Shown here: positions 17,014 through 27,522 of the stretch, one piece after another | Layout: each line of letters begins with the position of its first letter | How positions within the stretch are numbered: the first letter of the stretch is position 1 | From: an uncultured Caulobacter sp. | Lineage (GTDB): Bacteria > Pseudomonadota > Alphaproteobacteria > Caulobacterales > Caulobacteraceae | Length of the DNA stretch: 32,505 nucleotides | Reading direction: 5' to 3' | Assembly (NCBI GenBank): GCA_936942565.1 | Contig: CAKZJK010000097.1 | Location: 1-32,505 of the forward strand | Position numbers and translations under genes: made by a program | Notes under the pieces: model-generated | Told to the model about the DNA's origin: nothing | Seen by the model: the letters and a program-made list of their open reading frames with translations, nothing else | The model's database searches: none

Positions 17014-17964
17014 ATGACTGAAACCACCTCCCAAACCCGCGCGGGCTTCGCCGCCATCATCGGCGCGCCGAACGCCGGCAAGTCCACCCTGGTCAACCGC
17101 ATGGTCGGGGCCAAGGTCTCGATCGTCACCCAGAAGGTCCAGACCACCCGCTTCCCCGTGCGCGGCGTCGCCATCGCGGGCGACACGCAGATCGTCCTCG
17201 TCGACACGCCCGGAATCTTTAGCCCTCGCCGGCGTCTGGACCGCGCCATGGTCCGCGCCGCCTGGGCGGGCTCGGAAGAAGCCGAAGCCACCGTCCACCT
17301 CGTGGACGTGCAGGCCGAACTGGCCAGCCGCGCCGACAAGGCCACGCCGGGCGAGTACCGCTCGGCCCAGGACGTCCAGACCATCATCGAGGGCCTGAAG
17401 GCGGCCAACCGCAAGGTGATCCTGGCGCTGAACAAGATCGACGGGATCAAGCGCGACACCCTGCTGGCCATCGCCAAGGACTTCTTCGACACCGGCGTCT
17501 ACACCGACGTCTTCATGATCAGCGCCCAGACCGGCGCGGGCGTCGACGACCTGACCGCCAAGCTCGTGACCATGATGCCGGAAGGGCCCTGGCTCTATCC
17601 GGAAGACCAGACCGCCGACCTGCCGGCCCGCCTGCTGGCGGCGGAGATCACCCGCGAAAAGGTCTATCTGCGCGTCCACGAAGAGCTGCCCTACGCCGCC
17701 ATGGTCGAAACGACGGCATTCGAGGAGCGCAAGGACGGTAGCGTCCGCATCGAGCAGACCATCCTGGTCGAGCGCGACGGCCAACGGGTGATCGTGATCG
17801 GCAAGGGCGGGCAGACGCTGAAGTGGATCGGCCAGGCCGCCCGCGAGGAGCTCTGCGAAATCCTCGATCGCAAGGTGCACCTGTTCCTGCACGTCAAGGT
17901 CAAGGAGAACTGGGCCGAGGAACGGGGCCTGTTCAGCGACATCGGGCTGGACTTCGATGTTTGA
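17014..17964 (+). CDS. era: GTPase Era
   Basis: Ras-like GTPase that binds the 3' end of 16S rRNA and helps mature the 30S subunit. At 316 aa it is normal. The G1 motif is GAPNAGKST, G3 is DTPG and G4 is NKID. The C-terminal KH domain has VIGKGGQTLKWIG. ATG 17014 is preferred to the track start at 16993, since MTETTSQTRAGFAAIIG leads straight into the G domain. GCTACAC about 10 bases upstream weakly resembles the -10. Having its own upstream region fits the loss of direct linkage to rnc. The stop overlaps the next gene by eight bases. Confidence 0.96.
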   Translation: MTETTSQTRAGFAAIIGAPNAGKSTLVNRMVGAKVSIVTQKVQTTRFPVRGVAIAGDTQIVLVDTPGIFSPRRRLDRAMVRAAWAGSEEAEATVHLVDVQAELASRADKATPGEYRSAQDVQTIIEGLKAANRKVILALNKIDGIKRDTLLAIAKDFFDTGVYTDVFMISAQTGAGVDDLTAKLVTMMPEGPWLYPEDQTADLPARLLAAEITREKVYLRVHEELPYAAMVETTAFEERKDGSVRIEQTILVERDGQRVIVIGKGGQTLKWIGQAAREELCEILDRKVHLFLHVKVKENWAEERGLFSDIGLDFDV

Positions 17965-18811
17965 CGCGCCCGCGCCGGCCCTCGTCGATCTCGACGCGTA
18001 CTTCACGCGCATCGGCTACGATGGCCCGCGCGAGCCGACCCTGGACGTCCTTCGCGCCCTGACGCTGAAGCATCCGGACGCCATCCCGTTCGAAAACCTC
18101 GATGTCCTGCTGGGCCGCGGGATCAGCATCGTCCCGGCCGACATCGACGCCAAGCTGATCGGCGCGGGGCGGGGCGGCTACTGCTACGAGCAGAACGGCC
18201 TGCTGAAACGGGTCCTGACGGCGTTGGGCTTCCAGGTCGAGGGCCTGATGGCTCGCGTTCAATGGCTGGTCCCCGAGGGCGCGCCGCCGCGCCCGCGCTC
18301 GCACATGGTGCTGGGCGTCCAGCTGGATGGCGACACCTGGCTGGTCGACAACGGCTTCGGCGGCTGTGTGCTTACCGCGCCTTTGAAACTGTTCTCGGAT
18401 GAGGTCCAGAACACGCCGCATGGCGAGGTCAGGATCGTCGACGTGGAGCTGGGCGGCGTCGCCGAGCGGCAGGTGCAGGCCAACCTCTCGGGCAAATGGG
18501 CGCCGCTCTACCAGGTCGCCAAAGGCGCCTGGGCCGACATTGACTACGAGCAGGCCAACTACTTCACCTACACCCACCCCAGCTCGCACTTCACCTGGAG
18601 CATGACAGTCGGACGCTCTACGCCGACCGCGCGCTACGCCCTGAAGAACAACCGCTTCACCCATCGCGACGTGACGGGCGCGGTCGTCGATCAAAGGGAC
18701 CTTTCGGCCGACGAACTCGAGGCGACGCTGCGCGACGTGATCGGCCTTCCGGTCGCGCCCGACTGGCGTCCGGTGCTGGAGAAGGTCGTGGCCTGGGGGA
18801 TGCCGTCCTAG
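17957..18811 (+). CDS. nat: arylamine N-acetyltransferase
   Basis: A 284-aa NAT-family enzyme that moves an acetyl group from CoA to aromatic amines or hydrazines. The Cys-His-Asp triad is visible: Cys76 in RGGYCYEQN, His116 in RSHMVL and Asp131 in VDNGFGG. PFENLDVLLG is another family motif. The ATG lies inside the last codons of era (8-base overlap) and the stop is immediately followed by the recO ATG, so the three genes are almost surely one transcript. An acetyltransferase here is not part of the usual era-recO pair. Its natural substrate is unknown. Confidence 0.93.
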   Translation: MFDAPAPALVDLDAYFTRIGYDGPREPTLDVLRALTLKHPDAIPFENLDVLLGRGISIVPADIDAKLIGAGRGGYCYEQNGLLKRVLTALGFQVEGLMARVQWLVPEGAPPRPRSHMVLGVQLDGDTWLVDNGFGGCVLTAPLKLFSDEVQNTPHGEVRIVDVELGGVAERQVQANLSGKWAPLYQVAKGAWADIDYEQANYFTYTHPSSHFTWSMTVGRSTPTARYALKNNRFTHRDVTGAVVDQRDLSADELEATLRDVIGLPVAPDWRPVLEKVVAWGMPS

Positions 18812-19543
18812 ATGGAGTGGGAGGACGAAGCCTATGTCCTCTCGGCGCGGTCGCACGGCGAGACCGGCGCGATCGTCGAACTGCTGACCCAGGATCGCGG
18901 CAAGTTCGCCGCTCACGTGGCCGGCGCGGCCTCGCGCCGGATGAAGCCTTTCCTGCAGCCTGGGGCGCGAGTGATCGCTCGCTACCGCGCTCGGGTGTCC
19001 GACCAACTGGGCTCGGCCAGCCTGGAGCCGATGGGCGAGGGGCCGTCGTCGCTGTTCGACGACCGTTTGGCCCTGGCGGGTCTTTCGGCCGCCGCGGCCG
19101 TCGCCGCCGCGGCCTTGCCCGAGCGGGAGGCCCACCCTGGCGCTTTCCATGCGCTGGAAGCCCTGATCCGCGTGCTGGAAGTCCCCGAGATCTGGCCTGC
19201 TGTCTATGTCCGCTATGAGGCCGGACTCCTGCAGGAGCTGGGCTTTGGACTGGATCTGTCGAAGTGCGCGGCGACGGGGACGTTCGACGATCTCGTCTAT
19301 GTCAGCCCGCGCACCGGCCGCGCCGTCAGCCGCGAGGCGGGGAAGCCCTATCATGACAAGCTGTTGCCGCTGCCGCCGTTCATGCTGTCGTCGCAAGGCG
19401 GTCTTGCCGAGGGCGACGTGAAGGCCGGCCTCGACATCACCGGCCACTTCCTGGAGCAGTTCGTGTTCGGGCCGCTGAATCGGCCGCTGCCGCCGGCGCG
19501 GCTATGGCTGCTGGACCGCTTGGCCGAGGCCGGCAGGCTCTAA
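18812..19543 (+). CDS. recO: DNA repair protein RecO
   Basis: Recombination mediator that works with RecR to load RecA on SSB-coated single-stranded DNA. The 243 aa have an N-terminal OB fold (EWEDEAYVLSARSHGETGAIVELLT) and a helical C-terminal domain. The DLSKCAATGTFDDLVYVSPRTGRAVS segment is typical of alphaproteobacterial RecO; only one Cys is present, so the zinc site of other RecO proteins is missing. The ATG begins at the base after the upstream stop. It ends 52 bp before phoD. Confident by family and by its place next to era. Confidence 0.93.
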   Translation: MEWEDEAYVLSARSHGETGAIVELLTQDRGKFAAHVAGAASRRMKPFLQPGARVIARYRARVSDQLGSASLEPMGEGPSSLFDDRLALAGLSAAAAVAAAALPEREAHPGAFHALEALIRVLEVPEIWPAVYVRYEAGLLQELGFGLDLSKCAATGTFDDLVYVSPRTGRAVSREAGKPYHDKLLPLPPFMLSSQGGLAEGDVKAGLDITGHFLEQFVFGPLNRPLPPARLWLLDRLAEAGRL

Positions 19544-19595
19544 GAACCGTCACACAGCGGCGCTATCGCGAAATTCCAGTTTCCGGAGTTCCGCC

Positions 19596-21188
19596 ATGTC
19601 CGTCCTCGACCGCTACGCCCTCAGCCGCCGTCGCTTGCTGACCGTGTTCGGTGGCGCCGCCGTCACGGCCCTGTCCATCCCCCTCGAAAGCGGCAAGGCG
19701 TTGGCCCAGCCGATGTTCCGGACCTACCCGTTCCAGCTGGGTGTCGCCTCCGGCGATCCATCGCCGGACGGCTTCGTGATCTGGACACGAGTGGCGCCCG
19801 AACCGTTCGAGATCGGCTACGGCATGCCGATGGCGCCGGTGGCGGTGGACTGGGAGGTCGCGGACGCGGCCAACATGAGGACCATCGTCGCCAAGGGGAC
19901 GGCGATCGCGCCGCCGGAGCTCGGCCACTCGGTCCACGTCGAGGTCGCCGGTCTACAGCCGAACCGCGACTACTGGTACCGCTTCACGGTTGGCAAGGAG
20001 CGCAGCCTGGTTGGCCGCGCCCGCACCACGCCGGCTCTCGGCGCGGCTCTTGATCGCGTGCGGTTCGCCGTCTCGGGCTGCCAGAACTACGAGCAAGGCT
20101 ACTACACCGCTTACCGCCGCCTGGCGGAGGACAACCCCGATTTCGTCTTCTGCTACGGGGACTACATCTACGAGGGACGGGGCAACCGGGTCTGGAACAG
20201 CGCGAGCGGACCGGTCGAGAACACACGCCAGCACTTCGGCTCCGAGATCTACAGCCTGGACGACTACCGCCGCCGCTACGCTCAGTACAAGATGGACGCC
20301 GACCTCCAGGCCGCCCACGCCGCCGCGCCCTGGTTTGGCGTCTGGGACGATCATGAGACCGACAACAACTGGGTTGGCGATCATGACCAGGACGGCACCG
20401 ATCCCAAGCTGTTCAACCTGCGCCGCCAGGCCGCCGTCCAGGCCTACTACGAGAACATGCCGCTACGGACGTCCAGCTTCCCGGTCGGAACGAGCCTGCA
20501 AATCTATCGCCGCGCGGCCTACGGCCAGCTCCTGAACCTCGATCTGCTCGACACGCGCCAGTTCCGCACGGACCAGCCTTGCGACGGCATGTATCCCGCC
20601 GCCTGTTCCGGACTCGACGGGCCCAAGGCCGAGGTGATCGGCGCGGCGCAGGAAAAGTGGCTGATGGACGGCCTGACCGGCTCCAGGGCGACATGGAACG
20701 TCATCGCCCAACAGGTGATGATGATGGACCTGGATCGCGAGCCATCAGCCCCGGGCCTGCAGGTCAATGCGGACTCGTGGGCCGGCTATCGCATTCCGCG
20801 CGGCCGCCTGTTGTCCAAGATCCGCGACTCCAAGGTCGGCAATGTCGTCGTGCTGACCGGCGACGAACACCAGAACTACGCTGGCGATCTCTATGTCGAC
20901 GGGACCAAGCGCGAGGCCCCGCCGATCGCCTCCGAGTTCGTGGTCACCTCGATCACCTCGGGCGGCGACGGCAGCGATCAGCGGGACGACTACGCCAAGA
21001 TCCAGGCCGCCAACCCGATGCTGAAGTTCAACAATGGCCAGCGCGGCTACGCGATCTGCGAGGCGATCCCGAAGGCCTTCGTCACCGAGTTCAAGGTGCT
21101 GGACGCGGTCACCCGGCGGGACGGAAAGCTCTCAACCCGGGCGAAATGGGCCCTGGAGGCCGGAAAGCCGGGGATCGTTCAGGCCTAA
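19596..21188 (+). CDS. phoD: alkaline phosphatase D / PhoD-like phosphodiesterase, Tat-exported
   Basis: A 530-aa PhoD-family enzyme that releases phosphate from phosphoesters in the periplasm. The Tat signal is clear: SRRRLLTVFGGAAVTALS. The N-terminal PhoD domain has GVASGDPSPDGFVIWTRV. Metal-site motifs include SGCQNYEQGYY, FCYGDYIYEG, WDDHETDNNW and LTGDEHQNY. A GGAG ribosome site precedes the ATG. Family members use calcium and iron and often respond to phosphate limitation, but I see no clear Pho box in the 52-bp upstream gap. A strong stem-loop begins at the last base of the stop codon. Confidence 0.94.
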   Translation: MSVLDRYALSRRRLLTVFGGAAVTALSIPLESGKALAQPMFRTYPFQLGVASGDPSPDGFVIWTRVAPEPFEIGYGMPMAPVAVDWEVADAANMRTIVAKGTAIAPPELGHSVHVEVAGLQPNRDYWYRFTVGKERSLVGRARTTPALGAALDRVRFAVSGCQNYEQGYYTAYRRLAEDNPDFVFCYGDYIYEGRGNRVWNSASGPVENTRQHFGSEIYSLDDYRRRYAQYKMDADLQAAHAAAPWFGVWDDHETDNNWVGDHDQDGTDPKLFNLRRQAAVQAYYENMPLRTSSFPVGTSLQIYRRAAYGQLLNLDLLDTRQFRTDQPCDGMYPAACSGLDGPKAEVIGAAQEKWLMDGLTGSRATWNVIAQQVMMMDLDREPSAPGLQVNADSWAGYRIPRGRLLSKIRDSKVGNVVVLTGDEHQNYAGDLYVDGTKREAPPIASEFVVTSITSGGDGSDQRDDYAKIQAANPMLKFNNGQRGYAICEAIPKAFVTEFKVLDAVTRRDGKLSTRAKWALEAGKPGIVQA

Positions 21189-21236
21189 CCGCGTGACAGC
21201 CGAAGGCGCGGGCGGTTTCGGCGACCGTCACGCGGT
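21188..21236 (+). terminator. strong stem-loop at the phoD stop
   Basis: ACCGCGTGAC (21188-21197) pairs with GTCACGCGGT (21227-21236). Inside it GCCGAA (21199-21204) pairs with TTCGGC (21217-21222), giving 16 bp in all with one internal loop. AAATTAGGGG follows, with no T-run. It is probably the phoD terminator or 3'-end stabiliser. Confidence 0.6.
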
Positions 21237-21245
21237 AAATTAGGG

Positions 21246-21271
21246 GATAGAGCCCGCGCGCGGGCTCTATC
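21246..21271. repeat. perfect 26-bp palindrome between phoD and parC
   Basis: GATAGAGCCCGCG followed directly by CGCGGGCTCTATC is a 26-base perfect palindrome, ten bases after the phoD stem-loop. As RNA it makes a hairpin readable from either strand; as DNA it could be an operator or cruciform. No T-run follows. Confidence 0.6.
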
Positions 21272-21331
21272 GGGTCGAGTCGTCGACGGGATTTCTGCTA
21301 GACTCGCTACCCGGAGTAACGAATCCCCTCG

Positions 21332-23607
<2,276 letters not shown>

Positions 23608-23611
<4 letters not shown>

Positions 23612-25011
23612 TCTGGAGACGGCTGCGTCGCCATACGCTGGGCTTCTTGGCTAGCGTTTTCGGCTGCGCGGCCCTCGCCGCGACTCCGGCTCTCGCTCTG
23701 CAGCGGGGCAAGCCGGAGGAGGCGGGCTTCAACGCCGAGCGCCTCAAGCGCCTCGACGAGCACATGCAGGCGATGGTTGATCGCGGCCAGATCGCCGGCG
23801 GCGTGACCCTGTTGGCCAGGCACGGTCGGATCGTCCACGCCACGGCCGTCGGCGCGCGCGAGTTGGGCGGCGAACCCATGCCGATGGACGCGATCTTCCG
23901 TATCCGCTCGGAGACCAAGCCGGTCACCGGCGTGGCCATGATGATCCTGTACGAGCAGGGTCTGTGGCAACTGGACGACCCGGTCACGAAGTACGTTCCG
24001 GAGTTCGCTAACCTGCGCATCGCTTCGGGCGTCGACGCGGCGGGCCAGCCGATCCTGACGCCGATCTCCCGGCCTCCGACGATGCGCGAGCTGATGACCC
24101 ATACGGCGGGGTTCGCCTACGGCATCGCCGACGATCCCTCCAGCCCACCGGACCAGGCCTACTATCAGGCCGGCGTCCTGCAGTCCGGCTCGCTCCAGGA
24201 GTTGGTGCGCAAGGTTTCGAGTCTGCCGATGTTTTCCGAGCCTGGCCAGCTGTGGCGCTACAGCGTCGCCGCCGACATTCAGGGCTACATCGTCGAGAAA
24301 CTGTCCGGCGAGACCCTGCCGGTGTTCATGGAGGAGCATATCTTCGCGCCGCTCGGCATGAAGGACACCGCCTTCTACGTGCCGGCCGAAAAGATGGGGC
24401 GCCTCGCCGCGCTCTATGACGCCGATCCCGCGACCGGAAAGCTCGTGCCCGCCGTCGAGGGCGCCTGGCGTGACATCAGTCGACCGCCGGCCGCGCCGTT
24501 GGGCGGCGGCGGCTTGGTCTCAACGGCCGGCGACTTCGCGCGCTTCGCCCAGATGATCTTGAACAAGGGCGAGTTCGAGGGTGTGCGAATCCTCAAGCCG
24601 GAGTCCGTGGCCCTGATGACCCAGAACCACCTGCCCGCGGGGTTCGTGGTGACGACCAATGGCACGACCGGTGTCTTGAAACCTGGCCCACGTCCTTTCC
24701 CCTTCGCCGTCGGCATGGGCTATGGCCTGGACTTGGCCGTGGCCATCGATCCCGCGGCCTCGGGCGCGCCGGTGGGACCAGGCACCGTCAGTTGGGGCGG
24801 TAGCGCTGGCACCTGGTTCTGGATCGATCCGGCCAACGATCTGTTCTTCATCGGCATGATCCAGCGCTTGGGTGGCGTCGGGCCGGGCCTCGATGGCCAA
24901 TCGCGCGGTCTGGTCTACCAAGCCATCGAGCGGCCGCCCCAGGTCGCCATGGGGCCGCCGCAGGGCCAGCGGCCGACCAAGACCGCCGGCAAGCCGACCT
25001 TGGCGCGATAG
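23608..25011 (+). CDS. exported serine beta-lactamase-fold hydrolase (EstB/class C-like), copy 1
   Basis: A 467-aa protein of the beta-lactamase/transpeptidase-like family, where members are esterases, peptidases or beta-lactamases. The nucleophile motif SxxK is SETK (Ser101-Lys104). The usual Tyr motif appears as WRYSVAADIQGYIVEKLSG, with YSV instead of YxN, so esterase or peptidase is likelier than true beta-lactamase. The signal peptide ends near TPALA; VFGC at 17-20 is a poor lipobox. ATG 23608 overlaps the parC stop (ATGA); the track start at 23524 lies inside parC. It is a tandem paralogue of the next gene. The substrate is unknown. Confidence 0.88.
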
Positions 25012-25144
25012 AGCGCATATCTTGCGGGCCGTGACGGCGCCTTCCCAGCCTAGGGGCGGCGATGAGCGACCGAGCTTTAGCGACCTCTCGATGAGCCCAA
25101 ACAACCTTCACCATCGCGTGCGAGGAATCGTGGGTCCGCGCCGT

Positions 25145-25164
25145 GTTGAAAAAGCGGTTTCAAC
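25145..25164. promoter_or_regulatory. inverted repeat upstream of hydrolase copy 2
   Basis: GTTGAAA (25145-25151) and TTTCAAC (25158-25164) are perfect 7-base arms around AAGCGG, 52 bases before the TTG start in a 204-bp gap. The AT-rich arms and 20-bp dyad resemble operators of LacI-type or similar repressors. The regulator is unknown. The rest of the gap shows no gene. Confidence 0.5.
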
Positions 25165-25215
25165 GGGCCGGCGCGCGCTCTAAGGTCGTGTCAAACATGT
25201 GTTCGGGAGGGTGGT

Positions 25216-26523
25216 TTGTCGTTTCGTAAACTGATCGGGACGGTCCTGGCCGTCGCGCTGGTCGCTGGCGGTCCGGCGATCGCGGCGGCGCCCAAGGCGA
25301 CGACTTTCGTCGCGGCGGTTCCCGAAAGCGTTGGCTTTACGCGCGAGGGCCTCGCGAAGCTGGACGCCCACATGCAGGGGCTGGTGGACACCGGGCACTT
25401 GCCGGGCGTGACCACCATGCTGGTCCGGCACGGCAAGGTCGTGAACTACACCGTCCACGGCAAGAAGGGCTTCGATGGCCCGCCGATGACCAAGGACACC
25501 ATCTTCCGGATCTATTCCCAGACCAAGCCGGTCACTGGCGTCGCCATGATGATCCTCTACGAAGAGGGCAAGTGGAAGCTGGACGACCCGGTCAGCAAGT
25601 ACATCCCCGAGTTCGCGTCCCTGCGCGTCTTCAAGGCGGTCAATCCGGACGGCTCGTTCGACACCGTTCCCGCCGACCGTCCGCCGACCATGCGCGAGAT
25701 CATGAGCCACTCGGGCGGCTTCGCTTATGGCCTGGTCCCCGACAATCCGATCGACAAGGCCTACGCCCGCGACGTGCTGGGCGCGCGGACGCAGCAAGAA
25801 TTCGTCCACAACATCGCCAAGCTGCCGCTGGTCGCTCAACCTGGAACCCGTTGGAAGTACAGCATCTCGGTCGATATCCAGGGGCTGATCGTCGAGAAGC
25901 TGTCGGGAATGTCCTTGGGCGACTTCATGCGGACCCGGATCTTCGAGCCGCTGAAGATGACCGACACCGGCTTTTGGCTGCCGGCCGAAAAGACGGATCG
26001 TCTCGCCTCGCTCTATCTCTGGAGCCCCAAGGAACTGAAGCTGGTCCCCGCCAGCGGCTTCATGGTGCTGGACATCACCAAGCCCCCGGTCATGGCGTCG
26101 GGCGGCGGGGGGCTGGTCTCGACGAACGCCGACTATGCTCGCTTCGCCCAGATGTTGCTGAACGGCGGGACGCTGGACGGCAAGAGCGTCCTGAAGCCCG
26201 AGACCGTCAAGCTGATGCGCGCCAACGCGCTTAGCGACACGATCATGAATTCCGACGTCCCGCCGTTCAACACGGCCCGGGGGCGTGGCTTTGGTCTCGA
26301 CTTCGCCGTCGTTCTGGACAGCGCCAAGGCGGGGCCGCAGGGCGAGGGGACGTTCAGCTGGGGCGGCGCGGCCGGCACTTGGTTCTGGATCGATCCAAAG
26401 AACGACCTGTTCTTCCTGGGCATGATCCACATCCTCAACAAGGACGGCGATCCGGCGATCAAGGACATCGACGACGACAGCGCCAAGCTTGTCTACGACG
26501 CGCTGGTCAATCCCGCCAAATAG
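25216..26523 (+). CDS. exported serine beta-lactamase-fold hydrolase (EstB/class C-like), copy 2
   Basis: A 435-aa paralogue of the preceding gene. Long stretches agree, for example TKPVTGVAMMILYE and GTWFWIDP..NDLFF. The nucleophile motif is SQTK, again Ser101-Lys104, and the Tyr motif is WKYSISVDIQGLIVEKLSG. A signal peptide is clear (MSFRKLIGTVLAVALVAGGPAIAAA). The start is TTG at 25216, supported by GGAGGG five bases upstream. Unlike copy 1 it has its own upstream region with a dyad. Only 36 bp separate it from three oxidoreductase genes, so it may be the first gene of a catabolic operon. The substrate is not known. Confidence 0.88.
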   Translation: MSFRKLIGTVLAVALVAGGPAIAAAPKATTFVAAVPESVGFTREGLAKLDAHMQGLVDTGHLPGVTTMLVRHGKVVNYTVHGKKGFDGPPMTKDTIFRIYSQTKPVTGVAMMILYEEGKWKLDDPVSKYIPEFASLRVFKAVNPDGSFDTVPADRPPTMREIMSHSGGFAYGLVPDNPIDKAYARDVLGARTQQEFVHNIAKLPLVAQPGTRWKYSISVDIQGLIVEKLSGMSLGDFMRTRIFEPLKMTDTGFWLPAEKTDRLASLYLWSPKELKLVPASGFMVLDITKPPVMASGGGGLVSTNADYARFAQMLLNGGTLDGKSVLKPETVKLMRANALSDTIMNSDVPPFNTARGRGFGLDFAVVLDSAKAGPQGEGTFSWGGAAGTWFWIDPKNDLFFLGMIHILNKDGDPAIKDIDDDSAKLVYDALVNPAK

Positions 26524-26559
26524 GCTTCGGCCGATAAGAAAACTTTGGGGAGAAACGCC

Positions 26560-27522
26560 ATGAAGGCCGCCGTGTACTACCAGACCGGGGCGCCGGACGT
26601 CCTTCGCTACGAGGACGTTCCCGATCCGGTTTGCCATCCACAAGGCGTGGTTATCCGCGTCGAGGCCGTCAGCATCGAGGGTGGCGACACACTCAATCGC
26701 GGTGGCGGCCAGATGGCGGGCAGTCCTCACATCGTCGGCTACCAGGCCGCCGGCGAGATCATCGAGGTCGGGGCCGAGGTGAGCCATCTCCAGGTCGGCC
26801 AGAAGGTGGTCACGGTGAACGCCTTTGGGTCGCACGCTGAATTGCGGGCCGTGCCGGCGCGCAACGCCTGGCCGATCCCCGAAGGTTTCGACATCCAGAA
26901 AGCCTCGGCGATCCCGGTGCCGTTCGGGACCGCGCACGAGTGCCTCTTCGGCGCTGGCCGTTTGAAGGCCGGCGAGACGGTCCTGGTACAGGCGGGGGCG
27001 GGCGCGGTCGGCATCGCCGCGATCCAACTCGCCAAGAAGGCCGGCGCGACCGTGCTGGCCTCGGCTTCGAGCGATGAACGGCTGGAGCGCCTCAAGGTTT
27101 TCGGCCTCGACCACGGGATAAACTACAGTCGCGACGACCTCGTCGAGCAGGTCATGAAGCTCTCGGGCGGCAAGGGCGTGGATCTCGTCGTCGATCCCGT
27201 CGGTGGCGCGACGCTGGCGGGAAGCCTCGGCGCCTTGGGCTATCGCGGCCGCGTTTCGCTGGTCGGGAACGCCGGTCGAGAACCGATGAAGGTCGATGTC
27301 TCGTCCCTGATGGCGGGAAACCGCTCGCTGACCGGCGTGTTCCTGGGCGCGGAGATCATGACCGATCGCGTGCACGACCTGATCCAGGACCTGATCGAAC
27401 AGGCGGCGCGAGGCGAGCTGGAGGTCGTGATCGACAAGACCTTCCCGCTCTCCGAGGCCGCCGCCGCTCACGCCTATATCGAGAGCCGCCAGGCCGTCGG
27501 CCGGGTGCTGTTGATCCCATGA
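26560..27522 (+). CDS. MDR-family NADPH:quinone reductase-like oxidoreductase
   Basis: A 320-aa zinc-independent medium-chain dehydrogenase/reductase. MKAAVYYQTGAPDVLRYEDV is the typical N-terminal domain start, and VQAGAGAVGIAAIQLAKKAGA is the cofactor-binding loop (AxxGxxG form of quinone oxidoreductases). The structural-zinc Cys cluster is absent. The ATG has GGGGAGA at good spacing; the track start at 26545 is five codons too early. Its stop overlaps the next gene (ATGA). Family members reduce quinones or 2-enoyl compounds with NADPH. In context it probably handles an intermediate shared with the flavoprotein and SDR that follow. Confidence 0.9.
   Translation: MKAAVYYQTGAPDVLRYEDVPDPVCHPQGVVIRVEAVSIEGGDTLNRGGGQMAGSPHIVGYQAAGEIIEVGAEVSHLQVGQKVVTVNAFGSHAELRAVPARNAWPIPEGFDIQKASAIPVPFGTAHECLFGAGRLKAGETVLVQAGAGAVGIAAIQLAKKAGATVLASASSDERLERLKVFGLDHGINYSRDDLVEQVMKLSGGKGVDLVVDPVGGATLAGSLGALGYRGRVSLVGNAGREPMKVDVSSLMAGNRSLTGVFLGAEIMTDRVHDLIQDLIEQAARGELEVVIDKTFPLSEAAAAHAYIESRQAVGRVLLIP

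Noticed and set aside
17933-19447. 504-codon minus-strand ORF opposite nat and recO
   Set aside because: Antisense shadow with His/Arg/Asp-rich composition; plus-strand genes have catalytic residues in place.
25180-27471. 763-codon minus-strand ORF spanning hydrolase copy 2 and the MDR gene
   Set aside because: Striking length, but it runs antisense across two genes with clear motifs and repeats the composition of other antisense shadows.
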